Position numbers and translations under genes: made by a program | Notes under the pieces: generated by a model | What the model saw: the letters and a program-made list of their open reading frames with translations, nothing else | Database searches by the model: none | What the model was told of the DNA's origin: nothing | Assembly (NCBI RefSeq): GCF_047922965.1 | Contig: NZ_CP150481.1 | Span: 2,914,001-2,978,000, forward strand | Direction: 5' to 3' | Length of the DNA: 64,000 bases | Source: Neptunicella plasticusilytica | GTDB lineage: Bacteria > Pseudomonadota > Gammaproteobacteria > Enterobacterales > Alteromonadaceae | Shown: piece after piece, positions 17,560 to 27,025 of the stretch | Layout of the letters: every line of letters begins with the position of its first letter | Numbering within the stretch: position 1 is the stretch's first letter

Positions 17560-18264
17560 TTAGAACGATAATAGCGCGGCAACTAAACCAATCAAGCCAC
17601 CCAATACACCACCCCACACCACCAGCCAACCTAAATGTTGCCGAATCATGTTCTGAATAATGTCTTTGACCAATTTAGGGGTTAACTCGTTTAAACGGCT
17701 TTCGACAATTTGTGAGATTTGCTGATGCATCTCGTCTGTCAGCCCCGGTTTGGATAATTGCTGCTGCAGTGCAGTTTTAAAATCATCGTTATTGCTAATA
17801 TCTACTAATGCCGATTGCATTTTGACAATAAAAGGTTCCCGTAATGGTTCCAGTGCCGCGTCGCCACCGAACATGCCCAGCATTTTTCCAAAAGACGAGG
17901 CCTTGATGACCTCCACCAAAGAATCAAAAGCGGAAGACAGATCAACTTTGTCTAAAATTGGCGCTAAATTGAAGTCAAATTGATTATGTTCTTCAGCCAA
18001 CAAACGCTGGATATTTTGACGGGTAAAAAATTGCTCCATCATTAAATTGCGAATACCCAGTTTAAATTCTTCAAAGCGATCCGGGATCACTCCCGAACCA
18101 TACAGACCGGGGACTTTCTCAAATAGCATATAGATCACCAGTGAATTGGTGATTGCGCCAGATAAGGCAAATAAACCCACTGTTTTGATAATATTGTTGC
18201 CCAAGACAAAGCCAACAACGACCAATAAAAATGCGAGTCCATTGGTAATAATATTTTTGTTCAC
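17560..18264 (-). CDS. DUF445 family membrane protein
   Basis: The 234 residues have N-terminal hydrophobic segments (about 8-50), the DUF445 signature GAITNSLVIYMLFEKVPGLY followed by GSGVIPDRFEEFK, a long helical middle, and a C-terminal membrane anchor (GWLVVWGGVLGGLIGLVAAL). Members are inner-membrane proteins of unknown function. It is a single gene with no obvious operon partner. The intergenic stretch 18265-18420 holds nothing I could recognise. Confidence 0.85.
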   Translation of the reverse strand: MNKNIITNGLAFLLVVVGFVLGNNIIKTVGLFALSGAITNSLVIYMLFEKVPGLYGSGVIPDRFEEFKLGIRNLMMEQFFTRQNIQRLLAEEHNQFDFNLAPILDKVDLSSAFDSLVEVIKASSFGKMLGMFGGDAALEPLREPFIVKMQSALVDISNNDDFKTALQQQLSKPGLTDEMHQQISQIVESRLNELTPKLVKDIIQNMIRQHLGWLVVWGGVLGGLIGLVAALLSF

Positions 18265-18420
18265 TGCTTTCCCCTGAATCCGTTAATAATGCTAAATTTC
18301 AGCAAATATACTAATCCTTTTAGCGCCGTCAATATAAGGCTGCATTGATTTCTGGTTTATGAATATGATGAATACATCGTCAGGACCCGATCTCAAGCCC
18401 ATCTGGGGTAAAGCCTAAAA

Positions 18421-19779
18421 TTAATAAATATCGCGACGATAGCGTTGCTGAATAATCAGCTGTTCGTATTGTTGTTCACTGAGGATTTGCTGCAGGGCAT
18501 TGTCTACTCCATGTGCCATGCCTTTACGGTTTCCACAAACGTAAATAACTGCCCCTTGCTGGAGCCAGTTTTTTAGCTTGTCGGCCTGTTGCAGCATTAT
18601 ATCTTGCACATATTGCGGGTTGTCTGCATCACGGGAAAAGGCTTTGGACACTTTTACCCCTTGTGACACCCAGTTTGCCGTTTCTGCCTGCAGGAAATCG
18701 TCTTTTTGTGGATCACGCTCACCAAAAATCAGCCAGTTCTGGCTTGCTTGTGATTGAACACGCTGCAAAATATGCCCACGCAATCCGGCCAGCCCGGTGC
18801 CGCTGCCGATAAAAATGGCGGGAGTATCGGTGTTGGTTGAATGGAATGCAGGATTGGCTTTAATTCGCAATTCAACTTTATCATTCAGTGCTGCCGCATG
18901 GGTTAGCCAGCCAGAGCCTAACCCCAGTGAACCATCAGCAAACTGATGTTGGCGCACAATCAGCTCGATCACTCCCGATTCTGGTAAACTGGCAATGCTA
19001 TAGTGGCGAATCGCTCCACCGGTAAATTTAAGCTCGGCAATATCCCCGGCCTGCCAGTTGAGGCTATTGGCCATGGAGGTTAAACCAATCAGATAAGCGG
19101 GCGCGCCGGGACTGCCTGAATTGAGCCAGACACGCTCCGTTAGTTGCCATGGCTCAAAACAAAATTCAGGTATTAAAGGAGCATTAACCTTATCAGCAAC
19201 TTTGTCAGTATGGAGTCCTGATAAAATTTGCCATTTACTGATCAACTCCTGCGCACGATGACCTTCGTTGGCACAGGATTCCAGTGGCGCGGTAACCGGT
19301 GTGGCACCTAACTGGGACAATCCCTGATACAACTGATGCCCAAACCCGCAAAATTGCTGATAAAGCTTATCTCCCAAAGCCATTACACTAAACTGCAAAT
19401 GGGATAAATCCTGGCTGATGGTGTCGGTTAAAAAATGCCGGGCAAAAGCCGCGCCATTATCTGGTGGCTCGCCTTCTCCATAAGTCGATACCACAAACAG
19501 CGCCTGACGGGTGTTGGCCAGCACCGCTTCATTCACCTGATTTAATGGCAATATCTGATAGGGCTTAGTGCCTTCCAACTGCGCGGCACTTTGTCTGGCC
19601 AAGGCTTCTGCTGTACCGGTCTGGCTGGCATACGCCACCAGTATCACTCCTTCGTCACTGATCACCTGGCCGTTTTGCTGACGCGATTTACGCAAATGAT
19701 TAAACCAGCTCAGCAGACAAAGCAGGCTGTAAAGGGCAATCGCCAGGATTGCCAGTAGCAGGCGTTCGGATTCAGACAT
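18421..19779 (-). CDS. Membrane-anchored flavodoxin/ferredoxin-NADP+ reductase-type flavoprotein
   Basis: Diflavin reductase of the sulfite reductase alpha/CPR type. It has an N-terminal membrane helix (about 7-27), an FMN flavodoxin domain (about 46-185, VAYASQTGTAEALARQ and VSTYGEGEPPDN), an FAD domain with HYSIASLPESG, and an NADP domain with GSGTGLAGLRGHI and a C-terminal aromatic Tyr. The 452 residues are shorter than CysJ because the connecting domain is reduced. Closing an iron-uptake operon with PepSY and DUF4198 genes, it probably passes electrons to ferric siderophore or periplasmic partners. That role is inferred from context. Confidence 0.85.
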   Translation of the reverse strand: MSESERLLLAILAIALYSLLCLLSWFNHLRKSRQQNGQVISDEGVILVAYASQTGTAEALARQSAAQLEGTKPYQILPLNQVNEAVLANTRQALFVVSTYGEGEPPDNGAAFARHFLTDTISQDLSHLQFSVMALGDKLYQQFCGFGHQLYQGLSQLGATPVTAPLESCANEGHRAQELISKWQILSGLHTDKVADKVNAPLIPEFCFEPWQLTERVWLNSGSPGAPAYLIGLTSMANSLNWQAGDIAELKFTGGAIRHYSIASLPESGVIELIVRQHQFADGSLGLGSGWLTHAAALNDKVELRIKANPAFHSTNTDTPAIFIGSGTGLAGLRGHILQRVQSQASQNWLIFGERDPQKDDFLQAETANWVSQGVKVSKAFSRDADNPQYVQDIMLQQADKLKNWLQQGAVIYVCGNRKGMAHGVDNALQQILSEQQYEQLIIQQRYRRDIY

Positions 19780-19790
19780 AGAAGATGACT

Positions 19791-20618
19791 TTACTGCGGC
19801 AACACTTCAAAGGTTGCGCTGTAGCCACCACTGCGACTAGTCGCGGGCGCTTTAGCTTTGTCATCCTCATAACCGGCAGATAACCAGTACATCCCCGCTT
19901 TGGGCCAGTTAACCGTAAAGATACCGTTTTTATCGGCAACAGCTTTGATTGCATCCTGTGAGGTGCGATAACGCATGCCACCTGCCAGCACCAAAACCTC
20001 TGCACCGGCAGCCGGTTCTCCGTCAATTAATAATTTAAACTCAGCGGTTTCTCCGGCATATAAATCATTAGGATGGGTAACAGGCACTAATTCCAGTCCT
20101 TGATTTGTCGGTTTGAATACCTGGTTGCTAGGAGAACCTGCGGTAACAAAGGTTTCGATACGGCGTGAAAACTGGCTAACATTCAAATCTTTGGCGTCTT
20201 TAGGCACATTTTTATCAAACTCGGCCATGTCGGCCTGCTGACCGCGACGCGGCCAGCCCTGACGCTTGCCTTCGGTGTCAATCCAGCGGGCACGAATACC
20301 GCTACTGGCGCTGAATACTTTGTAAGTTCCTTCTTCGGCCAATTCCAAATCAAAATTGCTGCGATATTTACCCGTATTGGCATTTTTTAGCTCAACCTTG
20401 TTGCCTTGAGGACTGGTAACTTCAACCGAATTCAGACGAAAAGGCGCATGATCAGCATGAAAAATATCGTTAGATACCGCCGCATCAAAGGTCACCCAGG
20501 CATTATCCGCCGACAAAACCGTTGCAGCAGGTAAAAACCAGGCGCGATGAGCCTGAGCAGCAAAAGGCAAACTCATTACCAGTGCACTTACAATCAAAGT
20601 AGAAAATGTACGTTTCAT
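19791..20618 (-). CDS. DUF4198 domain-containing periplasmic protein
   Basis: 275 residues with a signal peptide (MKRTFSTLIVSALVMSLPFAAQA, cleavage near AQA-HR), the HRAWFLP motif that opens the DUF4198/NikM-like family, and a C-terminal Ig/CNA-B-like fold (TAEFKLLIDGEPAAGAEV). Members are periplasmic proteins linked to metal uptake. It lies 11 bp before the flavoreductase and 19 bp after the DUF2271 gene in the TonB operon. Its exact function is unknown. Confidence 0.87.
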   Translation of the reverse strand: MKRTFSTLIVSALVMSLPFAAQAHRAWFLPAATVLSADNAWVTFDAAVSNDIFHADHAPFRLNSVEVTSPQGNKVELKNANTGKYRSNFDLELAEEGTYKVFSASSGIRARWIDTEGKRQGWPRRGQQADMAEFDKNVPKDAKDLNVSQFSRRIETFVTAGSPSNQVFKPTNQGLELVPVTHPNDLYAGETAEFKLLIDGEPAAGAEVLVLAGGMRYRTSQDAIKAVADKNGIFTVNWPKAGMYWLSAGYEDDKAKAPATSRSGGYSATFEVLPQ

Positions 20619-20637
20619 ATTCAGTCCTTTCTTTATT

Positions 20638-21141
20638 TTACGGTTTTATGGTCAGATCGATTCGGCCCAGTTCTTTTTCGCCCTGTATGTTCAGGGTTTG
20701 GGCGGTATCAATGGGCAGAGTAAAGGATACCGACAGCACTTCGCGGCCACCGACCTCGCGTACTGCCTCGATATAAAACTGGTATTCACCAGCAGGTAAA
20801 TCATTCAGGCCAAGCGCGTCAGAATCAAAACTCATCTGGTAGCTACCCGCGGTTTTGGTTGCACCGGTAATGGCATCGGCAGGTAAACTTAAACTGCGTC
20901 CGCTGCGTCGCCACCATTGGCGTAAATCTTTTAGCCACTCCTGACCTTTATCTTTGGCTTTGTCATGGTCGTACCAAAGCGCCAGATTTTTAATCTGGCT
21001 GCGATCTTGATTCTGGATCCACATAGCCAGATAGGGCGCGTGATATTCCGCCACATCTAGTTTGGGCAACTCCACATTGGCCTCGAGGGTCGCTGCGCTT
21101 AACGGCAGACTTAGCACTAACAATGGCAACAGTTTCTTCAT
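20638..21141 (-). CDS. DUF2271 domain-containing periplasmic protein
   Basis: 167 residues starting at the ATG 21141 (MKKLLPLLVLSLPLSAATLEA, a signal peptide) rather than the upstream frame start at 21165. It contains the DUF2271 hallmarks APYLAMWIQN, KNLALWYDH and WLKDLRQWWRRSG. The family regularly sits with PepSY and DUF4198 genes beside TonB receptors. It is probably a periplasmic or Tat-independent redox-associated protein, but no activity is established. Confidence 0.87.
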   Translation of the reverse strand: MKKLLPLLVLSLPLSAATLEANVELPKLDVAEYHAPYLAMWIQNQDRSQIKNLALWYDHDKAKDKGQEWLKDLRQWWRRSGRSLSLPADAITGATKTAGSYQMSFDSDALGLNDLPAGEYQFYIEAVREVGGREVLSVSFTLPIDTAQTLNIQGEKELGRIDLTIKP

Positions 21142-21151
21142 ATTTATCTCT

Positions 21152-21772
21152 CTAGGGATGCACAAATAAAATCACAATCAATACTGGCAATAACACTCCC
21201 AAACCGACCATCGGCCAGGTTGTGGGACGTGCACCGGCATAGCGATACAGTAAAACCAGTCCGGTGATGCAAAACACCACACAGGCCGCGGCAAAAATAT
21301 CAATAAACCATACCCAGGTTTTGCCGGTATTACGGCCTTTATGCAGGTCATTGATATAAGCTATGGCGCCGCGGGTGGTACGTTCATACATAAGTTCACC
21401 ACTTAGCCTGTCGATGCTTAACCAGGCGTCGCCGCCGGGCTCAGGTAATGACATATAGATTTCATCGTCATTCCATTCCACTTTGCTGCTGGCAGGTAAA
21501 TACACTGACTTGTGCTGCGCCAGCCACTCGGTAAGCCCAGTGGGCAACGGACCTTGCTGCAGATCGGCCAGACTGGACTGGATCTCGACCGGCAATGTCA
21601 ACTCTAAGGTGGTAACGTTAATATTGGCAGGAATATCCGCAGCGTGATTGAGGGTAATCCCGGTGACAGCAAACAGCAGCATAGCGGCCAGACAAATGGC
21701 AGAACTGATCCAGTGCCATTGGCGAACTGAACCAAGCGACCAATTACGTCTGCGACGGACGGACACACTCAT
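21152..21772 (-). CDS. PepSY-associated transmembrane protein
   Basis: 206 residues with an N-terminal helix (about 21-43, HWISSAICLAAMLLFAVTGI), a periplasmic PepSY-like domain (WLSIDRLSGELMYERTTRG, NDLHKGRNTGKTW) and two C-terminal helices (about 156-175 and 183-203). HxxxG-type helices with His residues suggest a ferric-reductase-like membrane module, as in siderophore-reducing PepSY proteins. With the downstream flavoreductase it could form an electron path across the inner membrane; this is inference. Confidence 0.87.
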   Translation of the reverse strand: MSVSVRRRRNWSLGSVRQWHWISSAICLAAMLLFAVTGITLNHAADIPANINVTTLELTLPVEIQSSLADLQQGPLPTGLTEWLAQHKSVYLPASSKVEWNDDEIYMSLPEPGGDAWLSIDRLSGELMYERTTRGAIAYINDLHKGRNTGKTWVWFIDIFAAACVVFCITGLVLLYRYAGARPTTWPMVGLGVLLPVLIVILFVHP

Positions 21773-21799
21773 AGCACATTACCAACTATGATGATCAAA

Positions 21800-23194
21800 C
21801 TAGGACGCATATTGATCCTGCCTGACTAACTGCTGCAACTCACGGATATTGTGCTGGATATCACGACGATTGGGATCATTACGTAACACCTGATGCAACA
21901 ACTCCAAAGCCTGCTGATAGTTTTTCTGATCAATTTGCAACTGCGCGTGAGACAGCAAAGCCCGTTGTTTTACTTCCGGCAAGGCGCTAGCACGCACATA
22001 ATACAACTCGGCTTGCTGAATCTTGTTTTGTAGCTGATAAACTTTAGCCAGCGCCAGTAGGCCTTCTCCCTGTGCGGGATTTTGTTCCACTGCACGGCTA
22101 AGATGGCGCATAGCATCGCTTAGCTTATTTTGCTGCAAAGCTAACTGGCCTCGATATAAATTCAATTTTGCCTGGTAAGAAACCCCCGGTTTCAGCGATT
22201 CCGCGGCACTAAGTAATCTAGCGGCTCCCTGCTCGTTGTCCTGATTAAGTAACCAGGGAATAATTTGATCCAGCGCATCAAAAACTAACGCAGACTGTTC
22301 ACTACTAACATTTTTCAGACTGCCTTCCAGCAAACTGATTGACCTGGGGACGCTGCCATGGCGAAGATGTAATCTGGCCGCTGTCAGCAGGTTAGCGGTA
22401 TCCGATTCACCCATACGAATTGCCGCTTCCAAACTGCCCAACGCCTGTTCATTACGCTGTTGCTGCATAGCAATCTGGCTGCGCATTAACCATAGTTGGG
22501 CGTCATCGGGTTTGGTCGCAAGTTGCTGATCCAATAATGCACCAGCCTGATCCCAGGCCCGCGATTGCATTAGCGCATATAACATACCCTGTTGCCATTG
22601 TGGATTATTCGGTGCCAGATACATGGCTTGCTGATATCCGGCCACAGCACTGAACGGCTGATCACTTTGCAGATTGATATAAGCCAGTTGGCCGTATAAC
22701 TGCGCATCAGCCACTCCCAGTTCAATACTGCGGGATAAATGCGGACGTGCTTTGTCGTATTGCTTTTGCAGCATATACACCATACTGAGCGAGCGATGCG
22801 CCAGCGCCAGATCCGGCATTTTAGCCAACGCGGCATTCAAAGCCTTGGCTGCGTTGTTATAATCTTTTTCACTTAGCAGCACCTGACCGCGCAATAATTG
22901 CAGAGCAGCACTATCTTCAGCCAAGGGGCGGTTGGCAAACGCCTTGACCACTGCGGCATAATCCTGTTTTTGTAGCAAGGGTTGAATCGAGCGGGCAAAG
23001 TCACTTTCGTTCGCTTGTAACTGCGCCGACGTTTGAGCTAATGGCTGGTTTGCCAATAAAAATTGCCATTGCGGTTCGGCAAAACGTATCGACAGATTGT
23101 TCTGTTCAATACTGTTATTGCTTGCCAATGCCGAACCAGCGCTAAGCAATAACAGCAGGCCAAAAGCGTTGAATAATGTCGGAGATTTCATCAT
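21800..23194 (-). CDS. Periplasmic TPR-repeat protein of the TonB cluster
   Basis: 464 residues with a signal peptide (MMKSPTLFNAFGLLLLLSAGSALA) and around nine tetratricopeptide repeats (for example ALNAALAKMPDLALAHRSLS and AVAGYQQAMYLAPNNPQWQQ). TPR proteins end TonB2-type clusters in alteromonads and vibrios (TtpC-ExbB-ExbD-TonB-TPR). It is probably a periplasmic scaffold for the TonB complex. It starts 9 bp after tonB. A paralogous TPR gene occupies the same position in the second cluster at 60998. Confidence 0.85.
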   Translation of the reverse strand: MMKSPTLFNAFGLLLLLSAGSALASNNSIEQNNLSIRFAEPQWQFLLANQPLAQTSAQLQANESDFARSIQPLLQKQDYAAVVKAFANRPLAEDSAALQLLRGQVLLSEKDYNNAAKALNAALAKMPDLALAHRSLSMVYMLQKQYDKARPHLSRSIELGVADAQLYGQLAYINLQSDQPFSAVAGYQQAMYLAPNNPQWQQGMLYALMQSRAWDQAGALLDQQLATKPDDAQLWLMRSQIAMQQQRNEQALGSLEAAIRMGESDTANLLTAARLHLRHGSVPRSISLLEGSLKNVSSEQSALVFDALDQIIPWLLNQDNEQGAARLLSAAESLKPGVSYQAKLNLYRGQLALQQNKLSDAMRHLSRAVEQNPAQGEGLLALAKVYQLQNKIQQAELYYVRASALPEVKQRALLSHAQLQIDQKNYQQALELLHQVLRNDPNRRDIQHNIRELQQLVRQDQYAS

Positions 23195-23203
23195 TGTCTC
23201 AAC

Positions 23204-23833
23204 TCACGATTTAATTTCTATGGGCCAGATAAAGCGGGCTCTGACCGGCGCACCATCTTTTTGTGGCGGACTAAAACGGCTATTGCGAACCATTTTATTG
23301 ATTTCGCTATTCAGTTCCGGATAGGGATTTTCGACGATATCCAGTAGTTTTATCTGTCCATCGATATCGATCACCACATCCAGCTTGATCAAAACTTTAT
23401 TGACTCCGCGACGCGACAAACTGACCGGCAGCTTGACTCTGAGCGGGGTTAACAAGTTCGGAAAACTATCCAAATCATTCAATTCAAAGGCTTGCCAGTC
23501 AATGGTCAAAGACTGCCATTGAGGCTGACTCGATGTTATTTGCGGATCATCGGGCAGTTCAACTTTAATGTCAGGCTGCGGAATATCAATGACCTGCATT
23601 TGCGCCCCCTGCCCTTGTACCTGAACGGTAAGATTCTGGTTGGTCTGAGTCTGTTGAACTTGCGGAGGTGGTGGTGGAGGCGGCGGCGTCGAGATGGCAA
23701 TTTCACGGATCGTCAGGGATTCTTGCGGTTTAACCGTAAAGCCACGACCTAACCACATTACGCACAGTGCCAAACTCAGTAACCCGATACTCAGCAACAT
23801 CGAAAGACTACGTTGAGATATTGAACCCATCAT
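23204..23833 (-). CDS. tonB: TonB family energy transducer
   Basis: Transmits proton-motive energy from ExbB/ExbD to outer-membrane receptors. The 209 residues include an N-terminal anchor (about 10-30, SMLLSIGLLSLALCVMWLG), a Pro run (PPPPPPPP) and Gln-rich linker, and a C-terminal domain with the GxVxxLDIVENPYPELN-like turn and a final FIWPIEIKS strand. The N-terminal SHLS-type signature is not obvious, which fits TonB2-like proteins. The start overlaps the exbD stop by one base (TAATG). Confidence 0.85.
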   Translation of the reverse strand: MMGSISQRSLSMLLSIGLLSLALCVMWLGRGFTVKPQESLTIREIAISTPPPPPPPPQVQQTQTNQNLTVQVQGQGAQMQVIDIPQPDIKVELPDDPQITSSQPQWQSLTIDWQAFELNDLDSFPNLLTPLRVKLPVSLSRRGVNKVLIKLDVVIDIDGQIKLLDIVENPYPELNSEINKMVRNSRFSPPQKDGAPVRARFIWPIEIKS

Positions 23834-24237
23834 TAATTTTTGGTCGCCAGATTAACGTTTTTTGCTCCGGCCAGTTTGGCCTCGTCGATCACTTCAACCA
23901 GTTGTTGCGCTGACACATTTTTATCTGCCTGAACCACCACAGGACGGTCATCGTTGCGTAATAATTGTTCCAGCGTACCGCGTACCCCGGCCACACCAAT
24001 CTGGTTTCCATCGTAGAACACCTGTCCGGCATCGGTGATCGCCAGTAAAATAACGGTTTGTTCCAGCTGTTGGGCGGTAATGGACTGGGGTTTATCTACC
24101 TCTACACCGGTTTCGCGCACAAACACTGTAGTCACGATAAAGAAAATCAGCAGGATAAATACCACGTCGAGCAAGGGTGACATATCAATCCCGCTTTGCT
24201 GACTTTGTTCCAGTTGACGTTGTAAACGTTTTTGCAT
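23833..24237 (-). CDS. exbD: Biopolymer transport protein ExbD
   Basis: 134 residues from the ATG at 24237 (MQKRLQRQLEQSQQSG); the longer frame back to 24345 would run inside exbB and is discarded. It shows the single membrane helix with the proton-carrying Asp (DMSPLLDVVFILLIFFIVT) and the periplasmic domain ending QLVEVIDEAKLAGAKNVNL. It functions with the two ExbB-type proteins to drive TonB. The gap to exbB is 2 bp. Confidence 0.93.
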   Translation of the reverse strand: MQKRLQRQLEQSQQSGIDMSPLLDVVFILLIFFIVTTVFVRETGVEVDKPQSITAQQLEQTVILLAITDAGQVFYDGNQIGVAGVRGTLEQLLRNDDRPVVVQADKNVSAQQLVEVIDEAKLAGAKNVNLATKN

Positions 24238-24239
24238 AC

Positions 24240-24650
24240 TTAGCCTTTCCGTAGTTGCAGTTGCTGCTGATAATGCTGTTGTTGATAGTGCTTTTGTTGC
24301 GAACTGTGCAACCAGTGATGCAGTAACCAGGCTGGCACTGCACAAACCAGTCCCATTTGGGTGGTCAACAGGGCATCAGAAATACCGCCACTCAACAACG
24401 CACCACTGGCACCTTGGGTTGCAATCCCGGCAAAGCAGGCCAGTAAGCCGATAATAGTTCCCAGCAACCCCAACAGGGGCAAGGCTCCAATCATAATCAG
24501 CAAAAAATCCATATGATGGTGATGATAAACATCCGTTTGATTACCACCGGTTTTCAGTTGCAAGAATGACAGTAACAACTGCTGATAACAGGCCAGCGCC
24601 AATAACGCGATAGCCCAACATACCCAGTTAGTCAGTAATTCATCTATCAT
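24240..24650 (-). CDS. exbB: ExbB/TolQ-type proton channel subunit (short)
   Basis: 136 residues with three membrane helices and the MotA/TolQ/ExbB core GALPLLGLLGTIIGLLACF plus GGISDALLTTQMGLVCAVPAWL. It is short compared with E. coli ExbB (244) because the N-terminal periplasmic part is missing, as is usual for TonB2-system ExbB. It overlaps the large ExbB-like gene by 4 bp (ATGA). Confidence 0.9.
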   Translation of the reverse strand: MIDELLTNWVCWAIALLALACYQQLLLSFLQLKTGGNQTDVYHHHHMDFLLIMIGALPLLGLLGTIIGLLACFAGIATQGASGALLSGGISDALLTTQMGLVCAVPAWLLHHWLHSSQQKHYQQQHYQQQLQLRKG

Positions 24651-25969
24651 GCCGATGCCCTTTTGGCTTGTTCAGCTACTGGCTGATGCAGGGGTTTGAC
24701 ATTCTCGCCACTCAACTGGCTAATTTGCACAGCAAAACTTTCCAGTTGTTGGTAATAGGTTTTGGCCCGGCGAGATAACAGCGCATTTAATATCAACGCG
24801 GGAATTGCCACTACTAACCCCAATTCAGTGGTAATAAGGGCCTGAGCAATACCGCCAGACACCACTTCCGGATCACCGGAACCAAACAAGGTCATCATTT
24901 TAAAGGTTTCGATCATACCGCTAACCGTTCCCAGCAGACCCAGCAAGGGTGCAATGGAGGCGACCACAGCAATGGCACCTAACCAGCGTTCCAGCTTGAA
25001 TTTACTATTTTGCAAACAATTAAATAACAGATCATCGCGATGATTAATGTTGGATTCACTATGAGCTATCTGCAATAAGGCTTTTTGTGTACCGCGGGTT
25101 CCCGCGGTCGCGGCGATACCGTCTTTGTGGGTCAACAGTTGCTGTAATTTAATGCTGGAGAAGGCCTGAATTTTTGGCACACGCAATAGCTGCCAGGATT
25201 TGGCAATAGCAATAATTAACGCAAATAAGGCAAAGAACAAAATAGGAATGGCCCATAAGCCGCCTTTACTGACATGCTCCAGTGCCGATTCCTGATGCTG
25301 CGCCATGGCCACCGCTTTGCTATTACTCGGATCAAAGGTCAAGTTTCCCTGTCCGGACTGGTGCAAGTCGAACAAAGCATTTCGTTGACTGCCGTCAAAT
25401 TCCAGTGCAGTCCTGAATCCGTTATCTGTTGCTTCCAGTAACCCTGCCTGTTCGTCATTCACAAACCAGTTTAACGGCCCCAGGTTTAGTACCTGCGCTG
25501 GCTGAATTTGCCCGGATGATTGGATCACCGATTGTTGCTGCCATCGAGGCGAGAATTGAGCTTGCATCGCATCAGCAATTTTTAATACTTGCTGATAGCC
25601 GGTGTCACCCGCACTACTACCTTGTTGTTGCTGACGGAGAAAGCGGTTAAGCAAGTTTTGCTGATATTGGTGTTGCTGACGCCAGCCATCAAGGCGTTTT
25701 TCCAGTTGATTCAGTCCCAGGGTATTTTCATCGGCTAAACGACGGGCTACCGCAGTTTTTTCCCTTAACGAGAGTACCTTGTCCTGCATGTTTCGTAGTT
25801 GGGAAGCCAGTTTAGTGCGCTGGCTGGCAATATTTTTTTGGGTGCGCTGCAAGTTTTGCTGGGCGCTGTTGATATCAGCCAGTAACGACGCTTGCACTTT
25901 TTGCTGGGAAAAGACGGATGTCGAACAGAACAGACTGATGCTAATAATAATCAGTGAGGTTATTTTCAT
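24647..25969 (-). CDS. TtpC-like large MotA/TolQ/ExbB proton channel protein
   Basis: 440 residues with a signal peptide (about 1-21), a long periplasmic coiled-coil and globular region (about 25-235), then three membrane helices with the ExbB core IAPLLGLLGTVSGMIETFKMM and GGIAQALITTELGLVVAIPAL. This architecture is that of TtpC from Vibrio TonB2 systems, which is required for TonB2-dependent siderophore uptake. It overlaps the DUF3450 gene by 4 bp. Confidence 0.88.
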   Translation of the reverse strand: MKITSLIIISISLFCSTSVFSQQKVQASLLADINSAQQNLQRTQKNIASQRTKLASQLRNMQDKVLSLREKTAVARRLADENTLGLNQLEKRLDGWRQQHQYQQNLLNRFLRQQQQGSSAGDTGYQQVLKIADAMQAQFSPRWQQQSVIQSSGQIQPAQVLNLGPLNWFVNDEQAGLLEATDNGFRTALEFDGSQRNALFDLHQSGQGNLTFDPSNSKAVAMAQHQESALEHVSKGGLWAIPILFFALFALIIAIAKSWQLLRVPKIQAFSSIKLQQLLTHKDGIAATAGTRGTQKALLQIAHSESNINHRDDLLFNCLQNSKFKLERWLGAIAVVASIAPLLGLLGTVSGMIETFKMMTLFGSGDPEVVSGGIAQALITTELGLVVAIPALILNALLSRRAKTYYQQLESFAVQISQLSGENVKPLHQPVAEQAKRASA

Positions 25970-26742
25970 TGCGCCGCTCCTGCAGCGGTTAATTGCACTG
26001 GCAGTTGCACAAACTCGGCCTGCTGTTGTTTTTGGTAAATCGCGATGGCCTTGCTAATTTCGGCGCTATCCAGATCATCCCTGAAATCCCATTGCCAGGC
26101 ACCATCGGTAACCTTACCTATACCGGCATAGCTTTGATCCGCACTAACAAACCAGGCCATCGACACGCCAAGATACAATTGCTTGACTAAAATCGGCGAG
26201 CCATCAGGACTCTGGATAGCCGTTTCATTGAGCGTGATGCGCTGAGTGAATTCGGCCAACTTGGCAAGCTTTGCCAGCGCAATCTGCAGCTTTGTGGAGG
26301 TATCGGCATTGTTTTGCAACTCGGCTTGTTCCTGCTGCCAGGTATTTAATAACACTGGAGGAAGTTGTGTCTGAAATGCCTCCAGTTTGCTATCAAGACG
26401 TTGCAAAAAATCGACAGTATTCTGTTGTTCCATTTCCAGCTCAGTCTGCTCTGCCAATAATTTACTACGCTGCTGATCCACTTCTGAATTGTTACCCTGG
26501 CTATTATCCAGCACATTCTGCAACTGGGCACTTTCTGCCTCCAGCAGCTCCAGCCGTTGCTTCAGCATCGGCTGCTGATTTTGCCACTCTTGCTGCAGCG
26601 CTGCAGTTTGACGCTCGATATCCAGCCACTGTCCAACCAACTTTTCTGTCTGATTAACAGTTTGAGCTTGACTACTACAGATCAACAGACCCACTAACAA
26701 CCCGCAGCTTCGCGGAGTGAAACACTTGTGCAATAACACCAT
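25966..26742 (-). CDS. DUF3450 family periplasmic coiled-coil protein
   Basis: 258 residues: signal peptide (MVLLHKCFTPRSCGLLVGLLICSSQA), a coiled-coil N-half (about 35-110) and a globular C-half with YLGVSMAWFVSADQSYAGIG and WQWDF. DUF3450 proteins precede TtpC in many marine TonB2 clusters and probably act with it in the periplasm. This is the first gene of the ten-gene minus-strand operon (26742 to 18421), divergent from the receptor. Confidence 0.88.
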   Translation of the reverse strand: MVLLHKCFTPRSCGLLVGLLICSSQAQTVNQTEKLVGQWLDIERQTAALQQEWQNQQPMLKQRLELLEAESAQLQNVLDNSQGNNSEVDQQRSKLLAEQTELEMEQQNTVDFLQRLDSKLEAFQTQLPPVLLNTWQQEQAELQNNADTSTKLQIALAKLAKLAEFTQRITLNETAIQSPDGSPILVKQLYLGVSMAWFVSADQSYAGIGKVTDGAWQWDFRDDLDSAEISKAIAIYQKQQQAEFVQLPVQLTAAGAAQ

Positions 26743-26881
26743 CAGGGATTTTCCTGTGAAAATGCAATTAACACCTGTTTATTGTTCATCGTCGGCAGAG
26801 AATAAAATTGAACGATAAACAGGCTGCAAATAAGCCATCAAAATCTGGACATAAATATCGCACAGAACAATCAAGATTACA

Positions 26882-26917
26882 AATGAGAATTGTTTGCATT
26901 AGTGATTTTTTTATAAT
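26882..26917 (+). promoter_or_regulatory. Fur-box-like site overlapping the receptor promoter
   Basis: The 19 bases at 26882-26900 (AATGAGAATTGTTTGCATT) form a near-palindrome of the AATGAnAATnnTTnnCATT Fur type. A perfect TATAAT lies at 26912-26917, with TTGTTT 16 bp upstream inside the Fur-like site. Repressor binding there would block the receptor promoter and, from the 283-bp divergent region, perhaps the DUF3450-TonB operon too. Confidence 0.65.
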
Positions 26918-27025
26918 AACCTCCCAAGCACTCAACAACAGGCTAACTCCCTGTACACATCTACTGCCGAGACTGAATTTGACAAAGTCTAGGTAACATT
27001 CAAATTACTGGAACTGGAGAACACA

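Noticed and set aside
24237..24345. N-terminal extension of ExbD
   Set aside because: It overlaps the end of exbB in another frame and lacks an RBS; ExbD starts at the conserved MQKRLQRQ.
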